From Euborellia annulipes (lineage: Eukaryota; Arthropoda; Insecta; Dermaptera; Anisolabididae): a stretch of 64,000 bases of DNA. The stretch lies in assembly GCA_023213315.1 (NCBI GenBank), contig JAKCPI010005633.1:1-64000 (forward strand), read 5' to 3'. Below, piece by piece: positions 47,501-50,172 of the stretch; positions within the stretch are counted from its first letter, which is position 1, and each line of letters opens with the position of its first letter. Under the pieces are notes generated by a model. It searched no databases and was not told the DNA's origin. It saw only the letters and a program-made list of their open reading frames with translations. Both the position numbers and the translations under genes were made by a program.

Positions 47501-48389
47501 CGCATGTATATAAAAAAGATCTCAAATTTATTAGGCCTCGGACAGTCGCTGAGTGCAAAAGTTATTTTTAGATAGTTTAACCAAAATTCCTATATGTTTT
47601 CATAAAAGTGATTTAGACAGCATCTTTTTAAATAATTAAAAATTACTTAACTTTTTCTTAGACTATTTTAATTAAAATAAGAATTTTCTTGAAATTTTTC
47701 GATTAGGTAGGCCTATATTTAAAAAATTATTATAATTATTCAGTAATAATGCCATTAATGGGATTCAGTGATATAGGGGACGGATTCAAAGAAAGATTTG
47801 TTTTTGTGAATATATATTAATTTTACTGGATCAAGTTAACTCTAGTCCTACCCGGAAGTTGAAAACGAATTCTCCAGGCTACCAGGCATCGAATGAAATT
47901 GTGCTGTTCTCATTGAAATTTTGCATTTATAACTAACTTTTCCAAAAGATTTTGATAAATAGTGAATGCAGTTTTTACTGGTATGGTCTGATTTGGTTCG
48001 AAGGCAGCACACCGATGCTACGAATGGTCTGGAGATCCCAGGTTCGAACTACGGGGACCAGGAGTCACTTGATACATAATAAATATACTCACAAAATATG
48101 CTAAATTACATATTGCTTGTTTAGTTCAAATTGAGACATTTGTTGAATACTAATATCTAATATATTGAAATAAATAGATATCGAAAGCTAAAAATGTTGA
48201 TGTTAGGACGTTAAAATACTCACCAAATGCGCTATAGATTGACGAAGATATTCGCTTTTTGAGTCTTGGCCTAATAACGTAATAAAAAAAAGGTTCAACG
48301 CCTAAACGACCCAAACAGTCTGCAACATTTCTTGCTACTCCTCCTCCCAAGGGTTCACTTGCTTTGGCATCTAATGATTGACCATCTAT
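5418..48389 (-). CDS. pfkB-family carbohydrate kinase, pseudouridine-kinase type (5'-incomplete)
   Basis: Seven minus-strand exons with consistent phases: 48389-48224, 45163-45035, 44687-44573, 7171-7052, 6986-6868, 6598-6477 and 5595-5418 (TAA). After discounting one surplus base they give 315 residues, about one whole pfkB domain lacking its first strands. Visible hallmarks are GGGVARNVADCLGRLG near residue 15 (sugar-kinase signature 1), VWYEPTNSTKATKP near 137, WFISPNFNEL, an MVTLGK strand, and GAGDCLAAGF near 253 with the catalytic Asp. The EPT..KATK and ISPNxNEL blocks are typical of pseudouridine kinases (pseudouridine to pseudouridine 5'-phosphate, cytosolic nucleoside salvage), often fused in animals to a PsuG glycosidase domain. 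That domain and the start codon were not found up to 64000. Three plus-strand genes sit in the 37.4-kb intron. Exon 1 carries a +1 base in an A8/T8 run (48284-48291), probably an assembly error. Ribokinase or another pfkB activity is the alternative. Confidence 0.85.
5755..5778. repeat. Poly-G tract in a repeat relic
   Basis: A near-uninterrupted run of about 17 G inside AT-rich intron sequence, preceded by GTAGCAGGTAGGGCAGG. Similar tracts recur across the window and mark the ends of a poly-G repeat type (see the finding on G tracts). Confidence 0.6.
6065..6140. repeat. Short tandem duplication in a kinase intron
   Basis: The block TTAGACAAAAGGCAAAATGG followed by AAATNAAATGGA occurs twice back to back. 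A local duplication with no visible function. Confidence 0.75.
6477..6598 (-). CDS. pfkB kinase exon with the GAGD catalytic motif
   Basis: 122 bases, phase 0 to 2, acceptor CTTTTTAG and donor GTAAGT. It encodes IVSRKMPGQPVLNHSLGEIT and ends VSVSGAGD, pfkB signature 2, whose Asp is the catalytic base. The following Cys codon is split over the intron. Confidence 0.86.
6673..6803. mobile_element. hAT-like MITE with 8-bp target duplication
   Basis: A 131-bp element with hAT-type ends: CATCAGTTCCCAACC on the left and the reverse complement CAGTGGTTCCCAACC on the right. It is bounded by GCCTAGGC (6665-6672) and GTCTAGGC (6804-6811), an 8-bp duplication with one mismatch, as hAT transposases make. 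It contains GTGGGCCGCGGAC and AGTGGGCTGCACTTC subterminal blocks. It is non-coding and lies in the kinase intron between exons 6598 and 6868. Confidence 0.8.
6868..6986 (-). CDS. pfkB kinase exon with the VMVTLGK strand
   Basis: 119 bases, phase 1 to 0, acceptor TTTTCAG and donor GTAAGT. It encodes GINITNNNNENLVTQTNKIA and ends in VNNVMVTLGKLGSV, the strand before the ATP-site region. Confidence 0.82.
7052..7171 (-). CDS. pfkB kinase exon with the WYEPTNSTKA motif
   Basis: 120 bases, phase 1 to 1. The first two bases complete the Val codon split across the 37.4-kb intron from 44573. It encodes VWYEPTNSTKATKPFGKKF and a later WFISPNFNELCKIATEL. The exact phase match and the continuity of conserved motifs prove the join despite the distance. 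Confidence 0.85.
   Translation of the reverse strand, partial: FGMNLQTQRKQRNLLEKNLKIHYGLSLQILTNYAKLPPN
7762..8124. repeat. Foldback element with GAAACRTC modules in both arms
   Basis: Imperfect inverted arms: the left shows CATCAGGAATG, AACGCAGCCAGAATTATTTC and TTTTAACAGCTGATGTTTCG; the right shows CGAAACGTCAGCTGTTAAAA, AAATTCTGGCTGCG and CATTCCTGAT. The module is GAAACGTC at 8046-8053 on plus and GAAACATC at 7831-7838 on minus. R1 follows immediately. Confidence 0.75.
8149..8825 (+). repeat. R1 repeat, near-complete forward copy
   Basis: One of the best R1 copies. It starts with a small hairpin (TTTACTTTCTCTTACC ... GAGAGAAAGTATTGG), continues through CATGTCAAAAATTCGATGTC, a GT-rich microsatellite, AAGTGTACTAGTACTTTACT and GGTTGCCATGGTAAC, and closes with the snap-back end AAAAAATCTGGTGTGAC ... 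GTCACACCAGATTTTTT-like. Reading frames in it are short and not conserved in function, so I treat it as a non-coding mobile repeat. Confidence 0.85.
8826..9465. repeat. ATGCTTTTTT-rich stretch with poly-G type insert
   Basis: From 8868 to 9415 the motif ATGC-T(6-9) recurs irregularly. Between about 9060 and 9290 it is interrupted by a poly-G type repeat: CAAGGACGTATATAAGGGG, TTCCGCAGGGGGG and TTCGCAGGGCGGGGCGGAA, resembling 50180-50290. No gene seen. Confidence 0.5.
9470..9700. repeat. GC-rich retroelement-like relic
   Basis: A 230-base GC-rich block with overlapping open frames on both strands (101 codons on plus, 88 on minus), neither resembling a known domain. The sequence CGACCCCGTATCGCGGGAATAAGG has the look of a SINE or retroelement untranslated region. 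No splice signals or poly(A) context support a gene. Confidence 0.35.
10091..10704 (+). repeat. R1 repeat, forward copy truncated at the snap-back end
   Basis: About 95% like 8149-8825 by eye up to AAAAAATCTGGTGTGACAAG, where the second half of the snap-back end is replaced by a poly-G type repeat beginning GTGGTGGTCCCAGGATTTTG followed by seven G. The GT microsatellite at 10240-10280 differs in length from the other copies. Confidence 0.85.
11045..11100. repeat. 56-bp perfect palindrome
   Basis: CCCAGATAGCACAGTTCGTC and TTATGTAC are followed directly by their exact reverse complement ending CTATCTGGG, with no spacer and no mismatch. It interrupts the left foldback arm between AATAAA and GATAATTTTATC; the right arm reads GATAAAATTATCTTTATT with no interruption, so the empty site is preserved. 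Confidence 0.9.
11349..11695. mobile_element. MITE-like insertion with inverted ends
   Basis: Inserted in the left foldback arm between CATAGGAAAGA and GAAATGGTTG of R1. It carries inverted blocks: GTTTGTTTAC plus TGACGTCATGGAGCTACTCC on the left, opposed by GGAGGAGCTTCATGACGTGG and TTGTTTGTTTACTAG on the right. Exact ends and target duplication are unclear. Confidence 0.5.
12440..12690 (+). repeat. R6 repeat with a GGGCCC-rich end
   Basis: Matches 60480-60680 in reverse: ACAAAAATTCAAAAG-type block, TTTGTTTAGTTTTAAAATAT, and the GC-rich end GGTCCAAAGGGGGGCCCGGG ... CCCTGGGACCGCTAGTG. It is directly followed by an R1 snap-back end fragment (12690-12765). Confidence 0.65.
13644..14647 (+). mobile_element. 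PIF/Harbinger-type element, TAA-flanked
   Basis: A 1,004-bp element with terminal inverted repeats GGGTGCGTACACACCTGCGC and, inverted, GCGCAGGTGTGTACGCACCC, extending inward through GCTCGCGAGC-rich subterminal sequence. It is flanked by TAA on both sides (13641-13643 and 14648-14650), the 3-bp duplication typical of PIF/Harbinger. It interrupts an R1 snap-back end (CTTACTTTCGGTAATT just left). The interior encodes only a truncated transposase N-terminus, so it is non-autonomous. Confidence 0.8.
13901..14140 (+). pseudogene. Truncated PIF/Harbinger transposase N-terminus
   Basis: A 79-codon frame inside the TAA-flanked element. Residues 25-68 resemble the region ahead of the DDE nuclease in HARBI1-like transposases: a basic run KRRQRRWWCTNLF, then a GQYKNFTRMS motif. 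Full-length proteins have about 350-400 residues; the DDE domain is absent and the frame ends at ICQVYLI. It is a leftover of an internally deleted element and cannot encode an active enzyme. Confidence 0.65.
14790..14920 (-). repeat. R2 fragment plus poly-G tract
   Basis: Reverse R2 landmarks (CTGAGTTGCCGAAAAGACTG, GTGTGAATGTGTGTGTGAG) are followed by poly-A and, at about 14899, CGGGGGGGGGGG. The same module is at 62600-62720. Confidence 0.6.
16001..20296 (+). CDS. Tetraspan A, claudin-like septate-junction type protein
   Basis: Exons 16001-16138, 18341-18463, 18803-18955 and 20046-20296, all junctions phase 1, giving 221 residues if one missing T in 16061-16068 is allowed for; exon 1 is 138 bases where 139 are needed. 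The N-terminus is MGSKTKTGIAATTFTVFGF, TM1 about 9-28. The first extracellular loop has W31, GLWQVC (47-52) and C70, the claudin/PMP22 W-GLW-C-C signature. TM2 is about 89-113, TM3 122-148, then GDGRDWMPNWEHNNMGWSYA and TM4 about 168-190. The basic tail ends HTEI, a possible PDZ-binding end. The pattern resembles the insect pasiflora/fire exit tetraspans of septate junctions at the lateral epithelial membrane. An acceptor at 15951 suggests an upstream 5' UTR exon. The gene sits inside the kinase intron, first of three paralogues. Family confident; exact orthologue not assigned. Confidence 0.85.
16471..17418. repeat. Near-perfect 0.95-kb palindrome with WGVGRLRP-coding subrepeats
   Basis: Left arm 16471-16939 and right arm 16951-17418 are inverted copies around an 11-base spacer. 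By eye I found two differences: A/G near 16888 and one T in the CTCCTTTT run. Each arm holds four tandem-like copies of a GC-rich unit (CTTGGGGAGTAGGCAGATTG), which read as WGVGRLRP repeats in a 139-codon frame on each strand. Both arms end outward in GAAACGTCG (17360-17368 and its mirror) beside the stem GGCTCC...GGAGAGCC. (AT)n tracts flank it. It lies in intron 1 of tetraspan A. The frames are probably a by-product of the repeat. Confidence 0.9.
17671..18075. repeat. Degenerate inverted repeat carrying two unexplained open frames
   Basis: TATTTTCAGATCATCAAAAT at 17671 recurs exactly in reverse ending at 18075, and about 80 bases inward remain roughly 75% alike, so the stretch can fold into a long imperfect hairpin. 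The loop and arms contain open frames 17637-17915 and 17947-18150 (plus strand) of unrecognised sequence. The TTTTCAG at 17679 would join tetraspan A exon 1 in phase 1, giving a possible alternative terminal exon of about 78 residues. Hairpin RNA, foldback remnant and alternative exon are all possible. Confidence 0.45.
19229..19879 (+). mobile_element. Internally deleted mariner element
   Basis: Inverted ends GGGTTGTTCGGAAAGTAATT and the mirror AATTACTTTCCGAACAACCC, with TA dinucleotides beside them, mark a 651-bp mariner (full elements are about 1.3 kb). Interior codons, with stops and frameshifts, recall a mariner transposase N-terminus: a WFAKFQSGNFDVEDAPSSG block and TREIAERLNLSNSTVHE, its helix-turn-helix. 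The catalytic DD(D/E) part is missing. It lies in intron 3 of tetraspan A. Confidence 0.85.
20478..20483 (+). terminator. Candidate poly(A) signal of tetraspan A
   Basis: AATAAA 182 bases downstream of the TAA at 20294-20296, the first canonical hexamer after the stop. Low weight in AT-rich DNA. Confidence 0.35.
21190..21524. mobile_element. pogo/Tigger-like MITE enclosing a GAAACGTTG-type foldback
   Basis: Ends CAGTAGAACCTCTCTTAGCG and, inverted, CAGTGGGACCTCGCTAAACG are of the pogo type (CAGTNGNACCTCG). TA lies at the left end and TTA at the right. The interior (21300-21470) is a second inverted repeat with AAAACGTTG on plus (about 21395) and its mirror at 21324, sharing AATAAACCAC and AGTGTGAAAGCCTAAACTCC with 30610-30690. 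Confidence 0.7.
23570..23845 (-). repeat. R1 repeat, partial reverse copy
   Basis: Shows TCGACAGTACGGTACATTCG, then jumps to CACACACACATACACAC, CACAGACAG..CATGTCGCGAAAACC and the closing hairpin CTTTCTCTCTCTATATATTAAT. The central half is deleted. Confidence 0.75.
24242..24278 (+). ncRNA. Hammerhead-like module (degenerate)
   Basis: CTGAAGATAGGATCATAACA is followed by TTATCCCGAAACGTTTCG. The boxes CTGAAGA and GAAAC enclose a GGAT/ATCC stem. No inverted partner arm was seen. Same module type as 30578 and 31607; ribozyme activity is not shown. Confidence 0.25.
25675..25910 (+). repeat. R1 repeat, partial forward copy
   Basis: ACTTTCTCTTAGATGTATAG, then AAAAATTCGATGTCGAGATT, a GT stretch, TTGAAATCCTATATTTAAG and AAGCTTTTGAACAAA. 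Immediately left is a poly-G type repeat end (about 25640-25655). Confidence 0.65.
26000..26110 (-). ncRNA. Hammerhead-like module, diverged reverse copy
   Basis: On minus: CTGAAAATGGCCTCTATTGA followed by GTCCGAAAAATCGG, so a GGCCTC/GAGTCC stem between CTGAAAA and GAAAAATCG. It matches in layout the module at 17334-17368 (TTGAAAATGGCTCC ... GGAGAGCCGAAACGTCG). A further minus-strand CTGATGAGG occurs about 70 bases away near 26143. Confidence 0.25.
28317..28613. mobile_element. 297-bp MITE with long inverted ends
   Basis: Left arm TCTAATTCATGGTACACACT, GGGCTGATA, GGTAACAATCACTTTTTTAT; right arm the mirror ATAAAAAAGTGATTGTTACA, TATCAGCCCT, TGTACCATGAATTAG. The arms are about 90 bases each and the loop is AT-rich. 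No frame of note; target duplication not certain. Confidence 0.7.
29698..30455. repeat. Foldback with an inserted MITE and HHR-like modules
   Basis: The left arm starts AATTCGTATGATGG, continues AATTAAAACAAAGTATTGTA, GGAATTTTATTGCCAGACAA and AAATACCGG-type blocks; the right arm is the mirror, ending CCATCATACGAATTTAAATT near 30455. The right arm is split at its TA by the 214-bp MITE 30192-30405. The spacer includes CTGAAGAAGGCCACAGAATT followed by ATGGCGAAACGTTG (29995-30028). Confidence 0.8.
30192..30405. mobile_element. Complete TA-flanked MITE (family M1)
   Basis: 214 bp. Inverted ends CAGTGAGGGACAATATTAAG (left) and, mirrored, CTTAATATTGACCCTCACTG (right), extending inward through CCCACTCATGC and GTGATTATTT. 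TA directly flanks both ends (30190-30191, 30406-30407), the Tc1/mariner-type duplication. It is inserted into a foldback arm, and the opposing arm retains the unoccupied sequence. Partial relatives are at 1-98 and 45985-46165. Confidence 0.88.
30578..30613 (+). ncRNA. Hammerhead-like module with perfect stem
   Basis: CTGAGGAAGGCCACAGAATT followed by AGTGGTCGAAACGTTG. GGCCAC pairs with GTGGTC (one G-U), flanked by a CTGAGGA box and GAAAC. A hammerhead needs CUGAUGA directly beside stem II; here one base differs and one A intervenes. Stems I and III not established. Confidence 0.3.
30782..32852 (+). CDS. Tetraspan B, claudin-like septate-junction type protein
   Basis: Exons 30782-31055, 31932-32087 and 32614-32852 (TAA), joined in phase 1, give 222 residues with no frame problem. 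A TTTTTTCAG acceptor at 30754 and 27 untranslated bases precede the ATG. TM1 is about 7-27 (GNIAIGVFVICLITVVVSF); loop 1 has W31, GLWSHC (47-52) and C71; TM2 about 93-116, TM3 about 122-150, then GWMPGHTNNYLGWAFGLAVV leading into TM4 (about 168-192) and a basic, charged tail ending NETKA. Its last two introns match tetraspan A in position and phase; A has one extra intron before GLW. The paralogues probably arose by tandem duplication. By family, it is likely a lateral-membrane protein of septate junctions; no orthologue is assigned. Intron 1 holds a foldback with a hammerhead-like core. Confidence 0.88.
31365..31699. repeat. Near-perfect foldback with CTGATGA/GAAAC cores
   Basis: Arms 31365-31523 and 31541-31699, 159 bases each, around a 17-base spacer. 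I found one mismatch by eye (T/C, near 31443 versus 31622). Each arm carries CTGATGAAGAGTGC, a short loop, then GCACTCGAAACGTCGAC: plus 31607-31640, minus 31459-31425. It sits in intron 1 of tetraspan B, so the pre-mRNA should fold here. Confidence 0.9.
31607..31640 (+). ncRNA. Best hammerhead-like core: exact CTGATGA and GAAAC
   Basis: CTGATGA (31607-31613), an extra A, six-pair stem GAGTGC/GCACTC with a four-to-five base loop, then GAAACGTC (31632-31639). Both invariant hammerhead boxes are exact. The extra A before the stem and the absence of a recognised cleavage triplet with stems I and III leave activity unproven. An inverted copy is 165 bases upstream. Confidence 0.35.
33545..33690 (-). 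repeat. tRNA-derived SINE-like fragment
   Basis: On minus: TGGCTCAGAGAGAAGC (A-box-like), then GTCCCGGGTTCGCTTCCC (B-box-like), followed by GGGGTCTAAATGGCCTTAGA. The TCTAAATGGCCT tail recurs at 62970 and 10790, so this is a dispersed family and not a functional tRNA. Confidence 0.5.
34756..35517. mobile_element. 762-bp element with inverted ends GGGCATTCCAxGCCAAATCG
   Basis: The left end TATAGGGCATTCCATGCCAA plus ATCGAA is mirrored at the right end by TTCGATTTGGCGTGGAATGC and CCCTATA. Inverted similarity (CTTCCTGGTAAATTTTGAGA against CTCAAAATTTACCAGGAGG) extends inward about 140 bases. The middle contains a second small block (ACCTCGTGTGAACACGAGTC ... CCCGTGTGAAACCAGCCTA). Non-coding. Confidence 0.7.
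35644..35755. repeat. Inverted repeat enclosing a tRNA-like piece
   Basis: AATTAGATATTAC and the mirror GTAATATCTAATT bracket TGTACCCGAA..., mirrored TTCGGGTACA, and on minus GGTTCGACTCCCGGCGGCAC, a B-box-like tRNA remnant. Probably a SINE scrap or tRNA-related hairpin. Confidence 0.5.
36715..36850 (-). repeat. R1 repeat, partial reverse copy
   Basis: CCAGATTTTTTGTGTCGACA, ACAGTACGGTACATTTGAAT and TACCATGGCAACCATTTCT, the central third of R1. Confidence 0.75.
36950..37120. repeat. Poly-G/C type repeat
   Basis: GGGCGTAACTAGGGGTGTCC on the left and CCCTAGTTGCGCCCACC on the right form inverted ends around C-runs of up to 12. The GGGCGTA..TAGGG end recurs near 25436, 50380 and 58460. Confidence 0.55.
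37862..42500 (+). CDS. Tetraspan C, claudin-like septate-junction type protein
   Basis: Six exons: 37862-37904, 37976-38042, 38121-38296, 39657-39818, 40788-40942 and 42408-42500 (TAA). Phases 1, 2, 1, 1, 0 chain perfectly to 231 residues. The N-terminus is MAIAETKQDYPKASN; TM1 about 16-36; loop 1 has W40, GLWEYC (55-60) and C78 followed by YYIFGQEY. TM2 is about 97-117, TM3 about 138-160, then WRRDWLMYPRYNFLSWSYGF, TM4 about 181-205, and a tail KNWEIREQSKALVAQMH that ends NGFV. The SPYW..GLWxYC..DGC pattern is that of insect pasiflora-like or claudin-like tetraspans. C is more diverged from A and B, with extra introns in TM1. Introns 3-5 contain foldbacks, a mariner relic and an R1 copy ending 60 bases before an acceptor. 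Role in septate junctions is inferred from family. Confidence 0.88.
38361..38486. repeat. Short foldback in tetraspan C intron 3
   Basis: TTAAACAATATCAAACAAGA and GCAGGCAGCCAAGTAGTTAG are mirrored by CTATCTGGCTGCCTTCTCTT and ACGTATTGTTTAA; TAGTCTCCAT/ATGGAGACTA continues the stem. No GAAACG module seen. Confidence 0.75.
38630..39295 (-). mobile_element. Degenerate mariner, reverse orientation
   Basis: Ends GAGGTCATGAAAAAGTCCCA (left) and, mirrored, GGGGTGAACAAAAAGTTCGG (right). Minus-strand codons recall the C-terminal half of a mariner transposase: VLHHGNAPVHS (HxNAPxH block containing the second catalytic Asp/Asn position) and later LFPKLKKSLLNKNR, with several stops. The N-terminal half is mostly lost. 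It lies in tetraspan C intron 3. Confidence 0.75.
39351..39511. repeat. Foldback with GAAACGTCGGCG arms
   Basis: Arms 39351-39411 and 39451-39511, 61 bases each, apparently perfect apart from GTAGCC/GGCGAC at the inner end. Each carries CCGAAACGTCGGCG next to AATAAAAATTAAATAAAAT. The 39-base spacer contains TTTGATAAAGTTTG. Tetraspan C intron 3, just before an exon. Confidence 0.85.
40064..40727 (-). repeat. R1 repeat, complete reverse copy
   Basis: It runs from the snap-back end (AAAATCTGGTGTGACTGG ... CTTGTCACACCAGATTTTTT, 40064-40144) to the CTTTCTCTCTCTATATATTA ... AGAGGTAAGAGAAAGTA hairpin. Its last base is 60 bases upstream of the tetraspan C exon at 40788, without visible damage to that splice site. 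A CA/GA microsatellite at 40543-40582 is copy-specific. Confidence 0.88.
41061..41203. repeat. Foldback in tetraspan C intron 5 with a GAAACATGG neighbour
   Basis: AGCCATATTATAAAAAATTA and GGGCTTTAACAAAATATACA are mirrored by TATATTTTGTTAAAGGCC and TAATAATTTTTAAATATGGCT-type sequence. Just right of it, GTGGTCGAAACATGGTCTGG (41220) is a decayed GAAACG module. Confidence 0.7.
42036..42315. repeat. Foldback with GAAACGTTG modules in tetraspan C intron 5
   Basis: Arms about 42036-42147 and 42204-42315. Mirrored blocks include TTATTAGGGGAATTTTTAAT, ATTTTTGTTATTAATTATTT, AAATATAAATACT and CAACGTTTCRACTGCTTATT. On plus: TTGATAACGGCTGCAGAATA then AGCAGTCGAAACGTTG (42204-42239), stem GGCTGC/GCAGTC. 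Confidence 0.82.
42501..44572. other. 3' flank of tetraspan C, AT-rich with a poly-G repeat
   Basis: AT-rich DNA with no exon seen. At 42980-43150 a poly-G type repeat shows TTGCGGAACTAAAGTTGTCC, GTATATGTGTTTGGGAAATT and thirteen G, matching 49360-49490 in reverse. At 44220-44280 CAGCGGTTCCAAACTTTTTT then GTCCTCGGACCCACC resembles one end of an hAT-type MITE whose other end I did not find. Confidence 0.45.
44573..44687 (-). CDS. pfkB kinase exon with the DGN motif
   Basis: 115 bases, phase 0 in and phase 1 out. It encodes LTKFVDKIRESLYVFVDGNI and then PVESVEFVLDICQDFNIP. VDGNIP corresponds to the pfkB strand preceding the helix that leads to the EPT block. It is followed by the giant intron. 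Confidence 0.82.
45035..45163 (-). CDS. pfkB kinase exon, substrate-lid region
   Basis: 129 bases, phase 0 to 0, with acceptor TGTTTAG and donor GTAAGT. It encodes DQSGIISTKECSTAWYSAVL and continues DIHGECRVGFGDFSIHDLIT. The TAxYxAVLDxxGE pattern is the strand pair of the pfkB lid that closes over the nucleoside. Confidence 0.82.
45540..46170 (+). mobile_element. Decayed element next to an M1 MITE relic
   Basis: 45600-45960 is GC-richer than its flanks with broken frames I cannot assign. It is followed by an M1-type right part (GTGATTATTTCATTGTTTTT at 45985, AACGCATGGGTGGGACTTAA at 46130). It could be the interior of a larger relative of M1. It lies in the kinase intron between 45163 and 48224. 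Confidence 0.35.
46673..46878. repeat. Foldback with a diverged module
   Basis: The left arm AATTAGGAAGAACAACTACA, GAGCAGCAAAAAATAAAACC, TTTGGATACCAAATGTTGAA is mirrored by TTCGACATTTGGTATCCAAA, TTTTTTGCTGC, GCTCTTCCTAATTT. In place of GAAACGTCG the right arm has, on minus, GACGTCTCGAACGAAATTTT, so the module is diverged. Confidence 0.75.
48224..48389 (-). CDS. pfkB kinase exon with the GG-x3-N-x-A signature; one-base frameshift
   Basis: Acceptor CCTTTCCAG before 48389 and donor GTGAGT after 48224. It encodes IDGQSLDAKASEPL then GGGVARNVADCLGRLGVEPF. It is 166 bases long where phase 0 to phase 0 needs 165. Reading shifts at the T8 run (A8 on plus, 48284-48291); removing one T restores the conserved TLLGQDSKSEYLRQSIAHL tail, which joins in frame to the next exon. 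As printed the frame is broken. Confidence 0.8.
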
Positions 48390-48459
48390 CTGGAAAGGAG
48401 AAAAATTTTCATTAGTACTTGCGTATATAATTAATTAAGTGGTTTATTTTTATTTTCTC

Positions 48460-48545
48460 TTACCTCTATATATGTTAATATATATAGAGAGAAAGTATTG
48501 AATTCATGTCAAAAATTCGATGTCGATGTCGAGGACAGAAAAAAT
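48460..48545 (+). repeat. R1 end fragment
   Basis: TTTTCTCTTACCTCTATATA, TGTTAATATATATAGAGAGA and TTCATGTCAAAAATTCGATG: only the terminal hairpin and the first 30 bases of R1. Confidence 0.75.
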
Positions 48546-48986
48546 ATTATGATTCATTCAAGATTTCTTTTTTAATGCCTATTTGAACAGGAAATAAAAT
48601 ATAATAAATCATTATTTTTCTCAAAACTCTCACCTCCTTGAATGTGCCACTGCCTTTCCGCCTTTCCTCGACAAAAATTTTGGCCCCCTAAAAGAATTTT
48701 GAGACTGTCACTGAGAAAGTGAAATACACATTTAAATTCTTAATTAAAAAGATATGACATTATTTTTTTGAAAATTCCCTCTTAAAAGTTGTTGACTCAA
48801 TTTTATTCAAGAGGTTATTTTTTAAATTCCTACCTATATAAATGTTATATTTAAAAAATAATAGAACAATTGTAAATATCATAGGGAATCAGACAAATTT
48901 ATAAATAAATTGTAGTCTTGTTTATATACAAAACAATTTACATAATATGCGTTCTAGTAGAGTAAATTGCGATTGAATTGATAGAA

Positions 48987-49058
48987 AGCAGAGTGGCGCA
49001 GCGGAAGCGTGCTGGGCCCATAACCCAGAGGTCCGTGGATCGAAACCACGCTCTGCTA
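48987..49058 (+). tRNA. Initiator tRNA-Met (CAT)
   Basis: Full cloverleaf: acceptor AGCAGAG (48987-48993) pairs with CTCTGCT (49051-49057), discriminator A at 49058. The anticodon arm is CTGGG-CCCATAA-CCCAG with anticodon CAT, and the T arm CGTGG-ATCGAAA-CCACG has the A at position 54 typical of eukaryotic initiator tRNAs. A run of about ten T follows (Pol III terminator). It has no intron. It lies upstream of the first recognised kinase exon. Confidence 0.96.
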
Positions 49059-49072
49059 TTTTTTTTTTTTAA
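49059..49072 (+). terminator. Pol III T-run after tRNA-iMet
   Basis: An oligo-T stretch begins immediately after the discriminator base, the normal RNA polymerase III terminator. Confidence 0.8.
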
Positions 49073-49339
49073 TTTTAATCTCACTTGGGCAATTTTCAAA
49101 TTTCATTTGTATACAGAATAACTAATTAATTATCCATGGAAACGCATATTAAAATTTTGTATTTTTAAATTTGCCTTTTCGGCTACAGCCTTTAGGGTTT
49201 CATTGTACAATCTTATTTAAATTTAATATTGGCAGGGGGTCATTTGGGGGGTGGGGGCAGGGGTATTTGCCATCCTCCCCAAGGGCTCTGATCTTTTTAC
49301 TTTCTCTTACCTATATGTATATGTTAATATACATATATA

Positions 49340-49490
49340 TCAGGGGCGAATATAATGGAGGAGGGGGGCGAGGGGGCCCGGACCCCCCCCCCCCCCCGAA
49401 ATTTTCCAAACACATATACATATATAGGAATATACAGACATCAGAGTAACAAATTTTTCCTCAGGATGGAAAACGTTGGTTCCGCAAAAG
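49340..49490 (-). repeat. Poly-G/C type repeat
   Basis: CAGGGGCGAATATAATGGAG at the left, sixteen C around 49382-49397, then GAAATTTTCCAAACACATAT and GTTCCGCAAAAG. The same blocks appear reversed at 42990-43150. Confidence 0.6.
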
Positions 49491-50172
49491 AAAAAATCTG
49501 GTGTGACTGGCGCACAGCACACAACTTTCTCTTACCTTCGGTAATCGAAAGTTGTGTTCTGTGCTTGTCACACCAGATTTTTTGTGTCGACATATATTTA
49601 GTTCCCGACAGTACGGAACATTTGAATTCAGATGTAAAATTTATAAGTATGGGAAATTATTTATAATTTGTTACCATGGCAACCATTTCTCATATCTTTC
49701 CTATGGAGTTCAAGAGTAAAGTGGTCTTCAGAAGATTTCAATTGCAAAATGAGAATATACATTTTAAAGAGCATCTAAAAAATAATTGATCTTTGAATTT
49801 TAAAAAAAATCGTTGGAGCAAATTTTGAGAAAATCGAAAAAAACTGAAAAAGTACATCAGTAAAGTACTATACTCTTTGGCCGATTTTGATTAAAAGCTT
49901 ATTTTTCCGGTCCCGGGGGGTGTTTAACTTAAATATAAAATTTCAACCTCGTAGCTCAATTCCTTCATGCTTAAAATTGAACACCCACACACACCCCACA
50001 CACCCACCCCCCCCCACAGACAGACCATGTCGCGAAAACCACTTTTTTGGATTCAGGGGACCTCAAAACGTGAAGATCCATCAAAATCTCGACATCGAAT
50101 TTTTGACATGAATCCAATACTTTCTCTCTCTATATATATATTACATATATACATAGGTAAGAGAAAGTAAAA
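49491..50172 (-). repeat. R1 repeat, complete reverse copy with intact snap-back end
   Basis: The clearest snap-back end: 49491-49583 reads AAAAAATCTGGTGTGACTGG, CACAGCACACAACTTTC, loop TTACCTTCGGTAA, GAAAGTTGTGTTCTGTGC, TTGTCACACCAGATTTTTT. The body matches 8149-8825 reversed. It ends with CTTTCTCTCTCTATATATAT ... TAGGTAAGAGAAAGTA. Confidence 0.9.
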
